NCBI GenBank assembly: GCA_950295325.1
Contig: OX485804.1
Span: forward strand, 19,966,001-20,030,000
Direction: 5' to 3'
DNA from: Polytrichum commune
Taxonomy: Eukaryota; Streptophyta; Polytrichopsida; Polytrichales; Polytrichaceae
Length of the DNA: 64,000 bases
Made by a program: the position numbers and the translations under genes. The notes beneath the pieces were generated by a model. That model was not told where the DNA came from. It ran no database searches and worked only from the letters and a program-made list of their open reading frames with translations. Positions 24,715 through 34,699 of this stretch are shown here, piece by piece (position 1 is the first letter of the stretch; each line of letters starts with the position of its first letter).

Positions 24715-27700
24715 CTCCCACTTTGCGAGGTGGCATTGTTCTCCAACCCCATTATTTCACTTAACCCCTCATGCCTATCTCTCGCTAAAGCCTTTGTTAG
24801 AATGTCCGCTACCATATATTGCGTTGGACAATATTCTAACTCTACAATTTTGTTTTCAATTTTTTCTCTAATGAAATGATGTTGCACATCTATATGCTTC
24901 GACCTATCATGGTTGGTTGGGTTCTTAGCTAATGCCATAGAACCTTGGTTGTCGCACATGATGGTCGTGGCCTCCTCTTGTACACAACCTACATCCTCCA
25001 TTAATTGCCTTAGCCAAATGGCCTCCCTCGTGCATCGGTTCATGGCCATGTACTCCGCCTCCATTGTTGATTGTGCCACCGTTTGTTGCCGTTTGCTATT
25101 CCACGAAACGGCTCCGTCTCCAACAAAGAATACGTACCCGGACGTGGACCTACGGTTTTCCACATCGTCGGCCCAATCCGCATCCGAATACCCTTTGACG
25201 TTAATATGATTGCCTCCGATGCGCAACTTCATATCTAAGGTGCCCTTCAAGTAGCGCATGATCCGTTTGACCGCCATCCAATGCATCGGACCCGGTTTCG
25301 ACATATACCGGCTTACCACGCTTACCGCAAATGCGAGGTCCGGTCTTGTGGCCACCATTGCGTACATCAACGACCCCACCGCTTCTTGATACGGAATGTC
25401 CTTCATTTCGTGTGAATGCTCCTCGTATTCCTCCTCCGAAAGATTGGCCAATGAGGTCTTGGTGTCGAGCGGGGTTGAGATGGGCTTGCAATCGCTCATG
25501 CCGAATCGCTTCAAAATGGTTTCGATGTAGCTTCGTTGATGCATGGTGATGGTGCGCGTCCTCCTATCCCGCTCGAAATGGACTCCGAGGAAGAAATGCA
25601 ATTCGCCGAGGTCGCTCATCTCGAACTCCTTCTCGAGGCTAGATTTCAACTCGTTGATCATGTCCACATTGCTTGCCAAGATGATGAGGTCATCTACATA
25701 TATGATTACAATCACAATGTAGTCGCAAGTTTGTAGAACATACAACGAGTAATCCGCATGGCTCCTCGTAAAACCTCTATTCACGAAGAACACGTGAATG
25801 CATTCGTACCATGCTCGTCCGGATTGCTTCAATCCGTAGAGCGATTTCTTCAACTTGCATACGAGATGCTCTCGGCCTTTTTGCACGAACCCCTCCGGTT
25901 GCTCCATGTAGATCACCACGTCCAATTCGCCATTCAAGAATGCGGTCTTCACGTCCATTTGATGTATCTCCAAGCCCATGGCCGCCGCCAATGCGAGTAT
26001 GACTCGAATGGTGTTGAATTTGGCCACCGGTGCAAAGGTTTCGCTAAAGTCTATACCTTCCACTTGCGAGCACCCCTTTGCTACTAACCTTGCTTTGAAA
26101 CGAACCACCACGCCTCTCGTATCTTTTTTCGTTTTAAACACCCATTTGCACTTCACGGCCTTGCGGCCCTTCGGCAACGGAGTTAACTCCCACGTGCCAT
26201 TGGCAATGAGAGATTCGAACTCCTCTTGCATAGCCAACTCCCACTCGCTCGCATCACTCGATTGAATGGCCTCTCTCACATTTCTAGGTTCCCCGATGGT
26301 TGCCATGTTTGCATGCTCTTTGTCTTGGGGCGGCGGAATGTGGTTCTTCCACCATTCCCCGAGCGGTTTGCGTGCCCTATCCGGATACCTAGAATGGCCC
26401 ATGGTTTCATTGCTATGTTGCGGTGGTGGAGGTGCTTTGGTTGCGGGTTTCTTACCGTAGTCAAGTTTCGATGCCTCCGCGCTACGAGTGGATTTCGTGG
26501 CCGGAATGTTGGCCTCCGCATCCTCCTCCTCCTCCTCGATGTCGAGCTCCTCCAAAGGATCGTCGCCGTTGGCCTCCGACTCGTCCACATCCGATTTGGC
26601 GGATATGTCCACCTTGACCGCCGGTGTTTCGCCAACGCTCCCACTTGGACAATCCTCCAAATGCGTTTTGTCCTCGAAAAACACCACGTCCGGACTCTTG
26701 ATGATTTTCTTAGTCTCCAAGCAAATGAGCCGGTACGCCTTCGTGCCTTCGCAATATCCGAGGAACAAACACTTGACGCCCTTGGCGTCCAACTTCGTTC
26801 GCCGTTGATCCGGCACCTTCGCATAAGCCACACAACCGAACACGCGCATGTGGGACACGTGCGGCATCCTCCCGCTCCACGCTTCCTCGGGCGTCTTACC
26901 TTCCACGGCCTTCGTGGGACACCGGTTGCGCACGTACACCGCATTGCACACCGCCTCCGCCCAAAATTCGTGGCCGAGGCGTTGGGCATGAATCATGGAC
27001 CGCGCCATCTCCACGATGGTGCGATTGGCCCGTTCGGCCACCCCGTTTTGTTGCGGCGTGTAAGGTGAAGAATTTTGGCGTGCGATGCCATGTTTGCTTA
27101 AAAAATCGTCGAATGCCTTAGAAATGTATTCCCCGCCGTTATCCGTCCTAAGGACCTTCACTACGTGTTCCGATTGCCTCTCCACCAAGGTTTTCCATTC
27201 TTTGAACCTTGCCAACACCTCGCTCTTGGATTTGAGCACATACACCCAAATCTTGCGCGAAAAATCGTCAATGAAGGTGAGAAAATACCTTGCCCCTCCG
27301 ATGGACGGCGTTTTCATCGGCCCGCACACGTCGGAATGCACGAGCTCCAAGATCTTGGTGGCGCGGGTGCCTCCCTCCGTGGGAAACGGACGCCTCGCTT
27401 GCTTGCCTTGGACGCATCCTTCGCACGCGAACGAATGCACATCGTTCGGCACCGCTTGCACGCCCATGCCGCTCACCATGGTTTGGAGCGATTTCACGCT
27501 ATTGGCGTTGAGATGCCCCAACCTCTTGTGCCAAAGCTCCAAAGGATGCGAGTTGGCCTCCGAATGCGCCAAAGAACTCGTTTCGGCCTCATGCATCACC
27601 TTCGTGTCCAATTGGTACAAATTGGACTCCAACGACGCCACGGCCAACATCTCGCCGTTGCTCGCCCTCACCACGCATCCCAACGTGTTGAAATGCACTT

Positions 27701-28796
27701 TCAAACCCCGCGATATGAGTTTGCTCACCGAAAGCAAGTTGGAATGCAAGTCGGGCACGTGAAGCACGTCGTGCATTCTAATGCTCCGTGCACGACCCTT
27801 CACACGTGTTTCCACTAGGATGGAGCCTTTGCCTAGGACCTCTACGATGCCATTGTCACCCATAAACACTTTACGGCCCGAAATGGATTCGTACGTGTCG
27901 AAAAATTGCTTATGCGGTGTCATGTGGTTCGAGGCCCCCGAATCAACTATCCATCTAGTGGTGGAGGTTTTAGACGCCCCATCTCTCACAACAAATGCAA
28001 AATCATCGCTCGACCTCGCGATGTTGGCATTCACCTTGCGTTTCAATCGACAATTGCGAGCAAGGTGGCCCAACTTACCACAATTGTAGCACCTCGGGCC
28101 CTCACCTCGCCTCTCGTTGTTGTCGAACGTGCGAGGTTGGCGGGACAACATGGCCGCATCGTCTCCTTGAGGCTCCTTCTCCTTCCTCTTGGACACCTCG
28201 TGCATGAGACGTGCGGTGATGAAATCCAACGTGAGCTCCTTCATGGGGCGCGTCTCCAACGCCGTGATCAAATGGTCGAATGAAGGCGGTAGGCTATCGA
28301 GCAAGGTCATGACCACATCCTCGTCCTTCATTGGCACCTCCAAGCATGTGAGTTGGTCGGCGAGAGATTTTACCTTGTTGATGTGGTCGAGGATGTCGGC
28401 GCCTTCGTCCATCTTGATGGTGAAAAACTTCCGCCTAATGAACAAGATGTTGGACAAGCTTTTGGTTTCGTGGATGTTGCACAACGTCTTCCACGCTTCC
28501 GCCGGTCCTTTACACCCTTTGATGTGCGCCAACTCCTTGTCCACCAAACTCGTGGCAATGATGGCGAAGGCTTTCTTGCATCGACGCTCGTACGCCTTCT
28601 TCACCTCGTCGCTCGCCGTGGACGGTGGCGGCAACTCCGAACCCTCCACGATCTCCCAAAGGTCTTTGGTGGACATCACCATCTCCAACTTGAACTTGTA
28701 GAGGTTGAAGTTGTCGCCGCCGAACTTGTCGAGCGTGATGTGGCCATCGCCCTCACTAGAAGCCATTTTGCAACTCAAATGCAAGCTCCCACTCAC
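24702..28796 (-). CDS. Copia Gag-Pol polyprotein
   Basis: This uninterrupted 1364-codon frame encodes all proteins needed for copia retrotransposition. Visible in order: a UBN2/Gag-like region (residues ~20-200); a CCHC zinc knuckle (CYNCGKLGHLARNC, ~235); protease active site DSGASNHM (~287); the integrase N-terminal WHKRLGHL region; the integrase core from HSDVCGPM (~490) with the RTDNGGEY aspartate and a conserved E in GVAERANRT; reverse transcriptase with QMDVKTAFLNGEL and YVDDLI (~1035); and RNase H with SDADWADD and MEAEYMA (~1210-1250). Integrase precedes RT, the copia order. The first ATG is at 28796, but the ATG at 28766 (MASSEGDG) is the likelier start because homologous Gags begin there. 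The last codons run through the polypurine tract into the LTR. Nothing is broken, so it could be active. Confidence 0.95.
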   Translation of the reverse strand: MSGSLHLSCKMASSEGDGHITLDKFGGDNFNLYKFKLEMVMSTKDLWEIVEGSELPPPSTASDEVKKAYERRCKKAFAIIATSLVDKELAHIKGCKGPAEAWKTLCNIHETKSLSNILFIRRKFFTIKMDEGADILDHINKVKSLADQLTCLEVPMKDEDVVMTLLDSLPPSFDHLITALETRPMKELTLDFITARLMHEVSKRKEKEPQGDDAAMLSRQPRTFDNNERRGEGPRCYNCGKLGHLARNCRLKRKVNANIARSSDDFAFVVRDGASKTSTTRWIVDSGASNHMTPHKQFFDTYESISGRKVFMGDNGIVEVLGKGSILVETRVKGRARSIRMHDVLHVPDLHSNLLSVSKLISRGLKVHFNTLGCVVRASNGEMLAVASLESNLYQLDTKVMHEAETSSLAHSEANSHPLELWHKRLGHLNANSVKSLQTMVSGMGVQAVPNDVHSFACEGCVQGKQARRPFPTEGGTRATKILELVHSDVCGPMKTPSIGGARYFLTFIDDFSRKIWVYVLKSKSEVLARFKEWKTLVERQSEHVVKVLRTDNGGEYISKAFDDFLSKHGIARQNSSPYTPQQNGVAERANRTIVEMARSMIHAQRLGHEFWAEAVCNAVYVRNRCPTKAVEGKTPEEAWSGRMPHVSHMRVFGCVAYAKVPDQRRTKLDAKGVKCLFLGYCEGTKAYRLICLETKKIIKSPDVVFFEDKTHLEDCPSGSVGETPAVKVDISAKSDVDESEANGDDPLEELDIEEEEEDAEANIPATKSTRSAEASKLDYGKKPATKAPPPPQHSNETMGHSRYPDRARKPLGEWWKNHIPPPQDKEHANMATIGEPRNVREAIQSSDASEWELAMQEEFESLIANGTWELTPLPKGRKAVKCKWVFKTKKDTRGVVVRFKARLVAKGCSQVEGIDFSETFAPVAKFNTIRVILALAAAMGLEIHQMDVKTAFLNGELDVVIYMEQPEGFVQKGREHLVCKLKKSLYGLKQSGRAWYECIHVFFVNRGFTRSHADYSLYVLQTCDYIVIVIIYVDDLIILASNVDMINELKSSLEKEFEMSDLGELHFFLGVHFERDRRTRTITMHQRSYIETILKRFGMSDCKPISTPLDTKTSLANLSEEEYEEHSHEMKDIPYQEAVGSLMYAMVATRPDLAFAVSVVSRYMSKPGPMHWMAVKRIMRYLKGTLDMKLRIGGNHINVKGYSDADWADDVENRRSTSGYVFFVGDGAVSWNSKRQQTVAQSTMEAEYMAMNRCTREAIWLRQLMEDVGCVQEEATTIMCDNQGSMALAKNPTNHDRSKHIDVQHHFIREKIENKIVELEYCPTQYMVADILTKALARDRHEGLSEIMGLENNATSQSGSIGR
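24715..24726 (-). other. Polypurine tract of the copia element
   Basis: On the element strand AAAGTGGGAG immediately precedes the 3' LTR, the expected position for plus-strand DNA priming. It is read in frame as the Gln-Ser-Gly part of the gag-pol C-terminus, so it is also coding sequence. Confidence 0.75.
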
Positions 28797-28881
28797 TTAA
28801 TGTACCACGAGGGCTAAAAAACCCTCGAAAATTTTAGAATTTGATTTTAAACTTTGGAATTAATTCAAGGTTCTCACACAC

Positions 28882-29697
28882 TGAAGTCAGCACCTTTCCA
28901 CTCCAAAGCTAAGCCAAATAACTATATAACCATCAAAAAGCCAAAACTAAGTCTTTTGGAACTCAAAACACCTCAAAGTTAGTTTTGAATGGATGGATCT
29001 CTCAAGTCAGCACCTTTCCACTCCAAAACTAAGCCAAATAACTAGATAACCATCAAAAAACCACAACTAAGCTTTTTGGAACTCAAAACACCTCAAAGTT
29101 AGTCTTGAATGGATGGATCTCTCAAGTCAGCACCTTTCCACTCCAAAACTAAGCCAAATAACTACATAACCATCAAAAAGCCAAAACTAAGCCTTTTGGA
29201 ACTCAAAACACCTCAAAGTTAGTTTTGAATGGATTGATCTCTCAAGTCAGCACCTTTCCACTCCAAAACTAAGCCAAATAACTAGATAACCATCAAAAAA
29301 CCAAAACTAAGCTTTTTGGAATTCAAAACACCTCAAAGTTAGTTTTGAATGTATGGATCTCTCAAGTCAGCACCTTTCCACTCCAAAACTAAGCCAAATA
29401 ACTAGATAACCATCAAAAAGCCAAAACTAAGCCTTTTGGAACTCAAAACACCTCAAAGTAAGCATAGAATGGATGGATCTCTCAAGTCAGCACCTTTCCA
29501 CTCCAAAACTAAGCCAAATAACTAGATAACCATCAAAAAGCCACAACTAAGCCTTTTGGAACTCAAAACACCTCAAAGTTAGCATAGAATGGATGGATCT
29601 CTCAAGTCAGCACCTTTCCATTCCAAAACTAAGCTTAATAACTACATAACCGTCAAAAAGCCACACCTAAGCCTTTTGGAACTCAAAACACCTCAAA
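28882..29697 (-). repeat. 120-bp tandem array in the copia leader, about 6.8 copies
   Basis: A unit containing AAGTCAGCACCTTTCCA recurs at exactly 120-bp steps (near 28885, 29005, 29125, 29245, 29365, 29485, 29605) with no indels and only scattered substitutions. It lies between the 5' LTR and the gag start, so it is transcribed as 5' untranslated leader. Within a unit, CCAAAACTAAGCC occurs twice, so the unit has internal sub-repeats. No long open frame crosses it. Possible roles are packaging, dimerisation or internal promotion, but this is inference. Confidence 0.95.
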
Positions 29698-29937
29698 CCC
29701 TCAAAATGCGAATCGATCTCACATAAACACTCAAGATACAATGAACCTCAACCTAAGGTGTCCTCCACGCTGGTCCAAGTGTCCAAGAATGCTCCAAGGC
29801 GCTCCAAAAGTGCTCCAAAACTCCAAAACTCCACCAAAAGCTTGAAACACCTCCAAATCGCCTCCGATCAGATCCGGCTCTCTCCTACCTCTTCCTAAGT
29901 TGATCTCTAAGCTCTAAAGCAAAGTGGGCCCATAACC

Positions 29938-30129
29938 TATTGGGAAATGAGAGGAAGAAGCAAAGAGATCAGCGTAGGAAGCAAGAACACAATACACAAT
30001 GGTTGCATACAATGGAGAGAGTGATTAGCTCCTCCCCTTATGCCTTTATTTATATGTATGGGTTAGGACCAGCGTAGACAACCCATATGGGACAATGTCA
30101 CCGTTGCAACCTAACACTATCTTCCAATA
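29938..30129 (-). repeat. 5' LTR of the copia element
   Basis: This is the 192-bp partner of 24523-24714, identical apart from one substitution. It should carry the promoter and polyadenylation signals; a TTATTTATATGTATG stretch in its middle is the most TATA-like part, but promoter position is inference. The sequence just inside it on the element strand, GGTTATGGGCCCAC, is where a primer binding site should lie. It does not match the usual initiator-Met copia site and I cannot assign the tRNA. Confidence 0.93.
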
Positions 30130-30134
30130 GTTAT

Positions 30135-31228
30135 GACAAACTCTAGACATTGGTAATATATTCATGCTAATTGTTGGTTTCAAAAATTCACAATAATTTC
30201 AAATTGAGGAATAAAATTACCAAAATATTTGCAATCCTCCTAATTTCTATCTTAATACATAGGAAAATTTTGTAGCACCTTGTACTTCTCCAAACTTGTC
30301 ACAAAATCTCTTAAGTGATTGGTTATGGGTGCTTCTACTCCATACAATGGACAATGTGGTGGTTGTGAGAGACTCCCATGGAGCTCCCGAGAGCCTCCTG
30401 GCCTCCAACTCCGAGAGTTATCCAAATCCCCCAGGGACCCCCTAATTCAAACAATTAATTTCTGGCTCTAGTCACTTTTCCTTAAACCTTACTCAACCCT
30501 ACAAGAAACTATTTTTCTCATTTTCTTTTGGTTTTCTTTTCTTTAATAATTCCTAGACTAAGAACACTAAATGTAATTCTATCTAAACTATGGGGCTTCT
30601 AATCCTTTTTCGTCCTTCAACTAACTCAACCTACGTTAATTCAAAGATTTTGGCATTCCTAAGATTGAATTAAAATGTGGGCACATAATTGGGCTCACAT
30701 ACTACAAAGCAAGCTACCGGTTATAGCGTTTATTGTTAGGCTTATTCGTTCTACCATGTAAGCTACCAGTTATAACACTTATTGTCAGGCTCATTCGCTC
30801 TACTAGATAAGCTATTGGTGTAATTACCTCTACTTTACTAACATATATCTATTACTAAAGAAGTACCGACTAAGGATCCTACAAAGGCTTGCCACCAATT
30901 TAATTTGTCTATCAGTACTATCTGGTACTCCCTTACACTCTACAACTACGAGCCATGTTACTTCCCCCTCCTTGGTACACACATTACCGACATTGACATC
31001 CTTTATCATAACCAGGTAGTCATCTCCCTTTCTATCAAATCTTCTACCAAACGGATTACTCATAACTCCCGGGAATGCCAAATTAAATACTCCACTTATG
31101 ATTACTAGTAGTCCGCTTCTTATTGTTTTGATTATTTACCTTACTACTGTAGGCCAATTCTCCCAACTACTTATCCATTACATAGTAATACAAAGTCTCT
31201 TATTGTCTCAATCTCAACACTCATTTTT
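30135..31228. other. Spacer with LTR-like fragment and short tandem repeat
   Basis: A TTGGGCTCACA end at about 30684-30694 resembles the end of the LTR family at 46.9-58.6 kb, so the preceding few hundred bases may be a decayed LTR piece. A 49-bp unit (AAGCTACC.GTTATA...) repeats at 30712, 30761 and partly 30810. A minus-strand frame at 30830-31081 has a plausible protein-like segment but no family I recognise. Confidence 0.45.
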
Positions 31229-33323
31229 ATGATATTTGGAGAAACACAGCCACACGTATGGCTGTGGATTGTGGAGCAGGAGAAGCTCTCTGTCGTCACC
31301 GATTTGTACGAGAACACGATCAAGTTCGAGTATAACATCTTTCACAACACATACGTGCCCGCGAAGACGGAGGGCATTGTGGCCATCAATGAGGCCAGGG
31401 GCAACAAGCACGTGGGAGCGGTGAGCCTCATCTTCTTGACGTACAATGCGTTGAGGAATGGACGAGCACCCATCAAGGCGATCAACACGTTCAAGAAGAT
31501 CTACAACATCCCTCACCCCCTCCAAAGGATATCTTCCAAGAGATGCTCTTCACTGTCTACCCGGCGTTGGAGTTGAGGATGGAGTTCTACGTCTCCATAT
31601 TGTAGGGTTTGGCAATGAATGGCGAGACTGTATACAACGTCTTTGGGGGCAGCAAATTTATGTACGCTGCCATGGTAAGCAATCTACCAACGCTTCTTAC
31701 GAACGTTCGTTCGTAAACACTGCATGCTCAAACATTCAATCTTAGGATCCGGCACGTATTATACTCTTGTGAATTGTTTTGTTATTATTGCCTCATTCAC
31801 AGCCTTGATGTTCACGAACGCGCGTTCGTATATGACTGACTCTTTGCCTTTATGTCTCAGATGCTAGGGTTGTGCGTCAACACATATGTTGACGCCCTCG
31901 ACGAGGAGGATTACAAGTTCCACAGGTCAAAGGCGTCGACGATGGACCTGGGTGACATGTCCGTCCACAGGACGGACTTCAACATGCCCGCCGATGAGGG
32001 CATGCCACCCATGGAAATAGACGATGATGAGCCTGCCCCCTCCGTCAACGTCAACGCTATCATTCAGGCTTTGGAGGTCACGCCTCTCCGGATGATGGCC
32101 CCATATGTGGAACCATCCGAATACCAAGGGACTATGGGTGGTTATACTGGATCCTTAGCGGGTGCCAGCCAAGATGTCCTCCCCGCGCGAACCTCTGGCG
32201 TGGAGGTCTTCGGCACGCCAGGCGGTTGTTCAACATCGGTGTCCCCCAGGCCCAGGCAGGTGGTCCCCAAAATGGAGACCCTCGATGTCCTCGACCAACG
32301 CTCCCGTCCAACGTTGGACCAGTTCCACAACACGCAACGGAGGATGAAGAAGACCATGTACGTGGAGTTGCCCGAGGGAGTGATCATCGAGGTCTCCCAT
32401 GAGGATGAGGGGGACATCGACATCATGGTCGAGCTTGGGGTGGAGTTCGACAAGAACAAGAGGGTCAAGGAGGAGGCCCTCTCCGTCGCCGAGGTTAACG
32501 CAAAGCTCGAGCAGAAGATGAAGGAGGACATGGTGGCGGCTGTAGAGGAGAATGCCAAGAAAATGTTGAAAATTCAGGAGGAGCTAAGGGCCTCCAACGA
32601 GAAGACGGATGCCATACTGGCGATGCTGACCAGGCTGCAAAACTTCGCAGCAGCCCTTCAGCCGGCGTACCCGTTCCCTGCGGGATACCCCACGCACGGT
32701 CCGTTCCCCGCAGGGCCATCATACTAGCCAGCGCCCCACTCAACACTGGTGGGGACTCCACCCCCTGCAATGCCTACAGACACCTCCAACATCCACGATG
32801 CAGTCTCGGCGGCCATCCGGGAGGACGAGGGTTTACGAACGCACATTCGTGAATCTTCAGGTCCAACAATCCTCACCCTCCCCCACCAAGGGTAGGACTG
32901 CCTTCACAGACGGACACGACACCTTTCACCCTTGTCCCTAGGTTAGTAGATAGGACAAGGGGCGATGATACTGCGCGACACACTGACATGCTCATTGTGG
33001 AGGACACGCAAGGGAGCCCGAGTGACACGGCAGGGATCCAAAGGATGGACGTCGAGGACAGCCCCGCGCAAGACAGACATCCCCCTGCATACATGGGGGA
33101 TGTGCACATGGAGACGCTTGACCTGGGTGGCGAAGACAACGACACGGAGCATATCCAGCAGACCCAGTCGTCTGAGGCGGTGCGTGCAAACGACATTATG
33201 GAGACAGAGGTACCTGCGGCGGTGGATGTGACAAACGCGCATTTGTTAATCGCTGAGAAGGGAGTTGTTGCTCGCTCCAGCGCCGCTGCCCCTCCCTCCA
33301 ATGACGAGGTAACTCATCTCTGA
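31229..33323 (+). pseudogene. Decayed multi-exon gene of unknown family
   Basis: I do not recognise the family. A GC-richer block holds protein-like frames on the plus strand: 31229 to about 31515; a continuation in another frame (about 31515-31673) with an in-frame TAG at about 31605; an apparent GT-AG intron (GTAAGC at 31674, acceptor before ATGCTAGGG at about 31861); a 291-codon stretch to 32727 with an acidic, Pro/Met-rich N-terminal half, a charged probable coiled coil (residues ~200-265) and a Pro/Gly/Tyr-rich end; then an acidic frame 32988-33323. Beyond the TAG ending the 291-codon stretch the same frame continues for about 35 codons. The frameshift and stops argue for a pseudogene, perhaps carried by a mobile element. 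Three of its four palindromes lie next to intron-like boundaries. Confidence 0.5.
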
Positions 33324-33356
33324 GAATACCACATGCATTGACGAATGTGCGTTCGT
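31697..33356. repeat. Palindrome cluster 1 (ACGAACG-NN-CGTTCGT), four copies
   Basis: Four short palindromes share a fixed 7+2+7 layout: 31697-31716 (perfect TTACGAACG/CGTTCGTAA arms), 31814-31829, 32835-32850 and 33341-33356. The 2-bp centre differs each time (TT, CG, CA, TG). The first two lie in the apparent intron 31674-31860. The third lies inside a 31-bp GT...AG-bounded stretch, and the fourth lies just after a GTAACT donor-like site. The same motif reappears at 46525-46724. Confidence 0.85.
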
Positions 33357-33671
33357 AACATCTCTAACCACCTGCGTTGTGTTTTTGGCGTGTTGTCTGC
33401 ATCGACATCCGAGACCTCCGAGAGCCCATTTTTGCGTGCTGCCTGAGGTCGATCAGTTTTGTAGGACACGACATCCTGTTGCCTTAGGAACCTGTCGCGC
33501 ACCTCTCCATGAGGAGTGCCCAAAACATCATGGGCACAAGGGGGACCCCGGAGTGACATCCGGGACTTGTGGCGCCGTTGGTGAGAGAGCCCAAGTGATC
33601 CTAGTGTGGGCGAGGGCCCTGGGCGTTGGGAACGCCTCCCACCCACGGAGACTAGGAGGCACAAGGGTAAG

Positions 33672-33915
33672 GCCATAAGCTATGCGTAGCTTATGGCGTG
33701 ATGATTCTAAAATGCTCAAGAACACCTCAATTGGAGGTGTGAGCTAGGAGTTATGGCAATTTGAGTGGGGCGTTGTCCCGGGACAGCGCCCTAGTGCAGC
33801 AGTGCCTGGGAGTGGTTCCCGTGACTGCCAAGCTTCAAACAGGCATAACTTCCTCAATACTTTTCCCGAATGGGGCAAGTGAGGAGTCCATTGGCATCTA
33901 CGTGAAGCGTAGATG
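33672..33915. repeat. Cluster of four hairpins in 244 bp
   Basis: Perfect arms occur at 33672-33697 (GCCATAAGCTA, loop TGCG), 33722-33740 (ACACCTC, loop AATTG) and 33895-33915 (CATCTACG, loop TGAAG). A fourth at 33768-33791 (GGGCGTTGTCCC against GGGACAGCGCCC) has one mismatch and no loop. They follow the decayed gene directly. A comparable hairpin (46136-46159) sits beside palindrome cluster 2, suggesting both belong to the same element family. Function unknown. Confidence 0.75.
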
Positions 33916-33957
33916 AAGATGGAGTGGTTGCTTGTTAGTATCAGACATCATACAAGG

Positions 33958-33995
33958 GCCGGGGATTCGTGGCACTCAAGTAAAATCATCCGTAA
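33958..33995 (+). repeat. Conserved dispersed segment, copy 1
   Basis: GGGGATTCGTGGCACTCAAG followed by TAAAATCATCCG also occurs inverted near 45805-45840 and direct near 61178-61210. Conservation of this block in three places, next to similar neighbours, marks a dispersed repeat family. Confidence 0.75.
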
Positions 33996-34166
33996 AAGCT
34001 CATTCATCTTATTGAATGAGATCAACCACTTTAGAATGACCCTTATGGTGTCAGCTCCTTGTCTCAAGGTGACTAAACTTTTGTGTCTAAAACCATCTCA
34101 ACCTAATTAAAAGGGTGTTGATAAATACAAAGTTTTGTGCACCTAAAATTGAGTGCCTAGTGTAGA

Positions 34167-34283
34167 GCAAGTGGATGAATCATGGGTTGGCAACCCATCA
34201 CTATTAGTTGGGATATTTTTAAAAGCAAGTGGGTGCATCATGGGTTGCCAACCCATCACTACTCATGCGGTTATTTTTAAGAG
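34167..34283. repeat. 58-bp tandem duplication containing a small hairpin
   Basis: GCAAGTGGATGAATCATGGG at 34167 recurs with three changes at 34225. Each copy contains GGGTTG(G/C)CAACCC, a short palindrome. Confidence 0.75.
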
Positions 34284-34699
34284 ATTAGCATGTCATTTTA
34301 TTAAGCCATTTAAGGCTCCTTGCCCCCTCATCCTCTCATCTTTGTGTGAGCGGCTCTTTCCCCAACCTCCCGGGTTCTTCTCCCCCCTCTTCATTATTTC
34401 TCTTACACTCACTTTTGTCATACTCTCACATTCTCTCTCACATCACTCACCTTGCATTCATTTTGGCAATGTATTGTTTAGTGTATCATAGCTTAGCAAT
34501 TGCAAAGTTGAAATGTAGGGAGAAAATGTTAGCACTCAACTTTTTTGAAATCTTGCAACTTGTATTTTGATCTATGAAATCATTTTTCTTCTTGTATATA
34601 TAATGTTGTGCATTTGCTTAGACTAGGTGCTCAATGTATTAGACCTTGGCCTTGGAATTGTTGTAGTGCTAAATGGATGTAGTAATTTCTCATGCTATC

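Larger units (their letters stand above)
24518..30134 (-). mobile_element. Complete Ty1/copia LTR retrotransposon, young
   Basis: The element runs from 24523 to 30129 and is read on the minus strand. GTTAT is duplicated on both sides (24518-24522 and 30130-30134), as expected for 5-bp integrase staggering. The two 192-bp LTRs differ at one position that I can see (A at about 24675 against G in the other copy), so insertion was recent. The order on the minus strand is 5' LTR, ~1.1-kb leader with a tandem array, a single gag-pol frame in copia domain order (protease, integrase, reverse transcriptase, RNase H), then the 3' LTR. The coding part is clearly GC-richer than its surroundings. Confidence 0.95.

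Noticed and set aside
26226-27068. 280-codon plus-strand frame, and other long plus-strand frames at 25331-28817
   Set aside because: They lie opposite the intact copia gag-pol and are His/Arg/Leu-rich translations of its GC-rich complement.
28882-29697. CRISPR-like regular repeat
   Set aside because: Units are contiguous with no spacers and lie in a plant retrotransposon leader.
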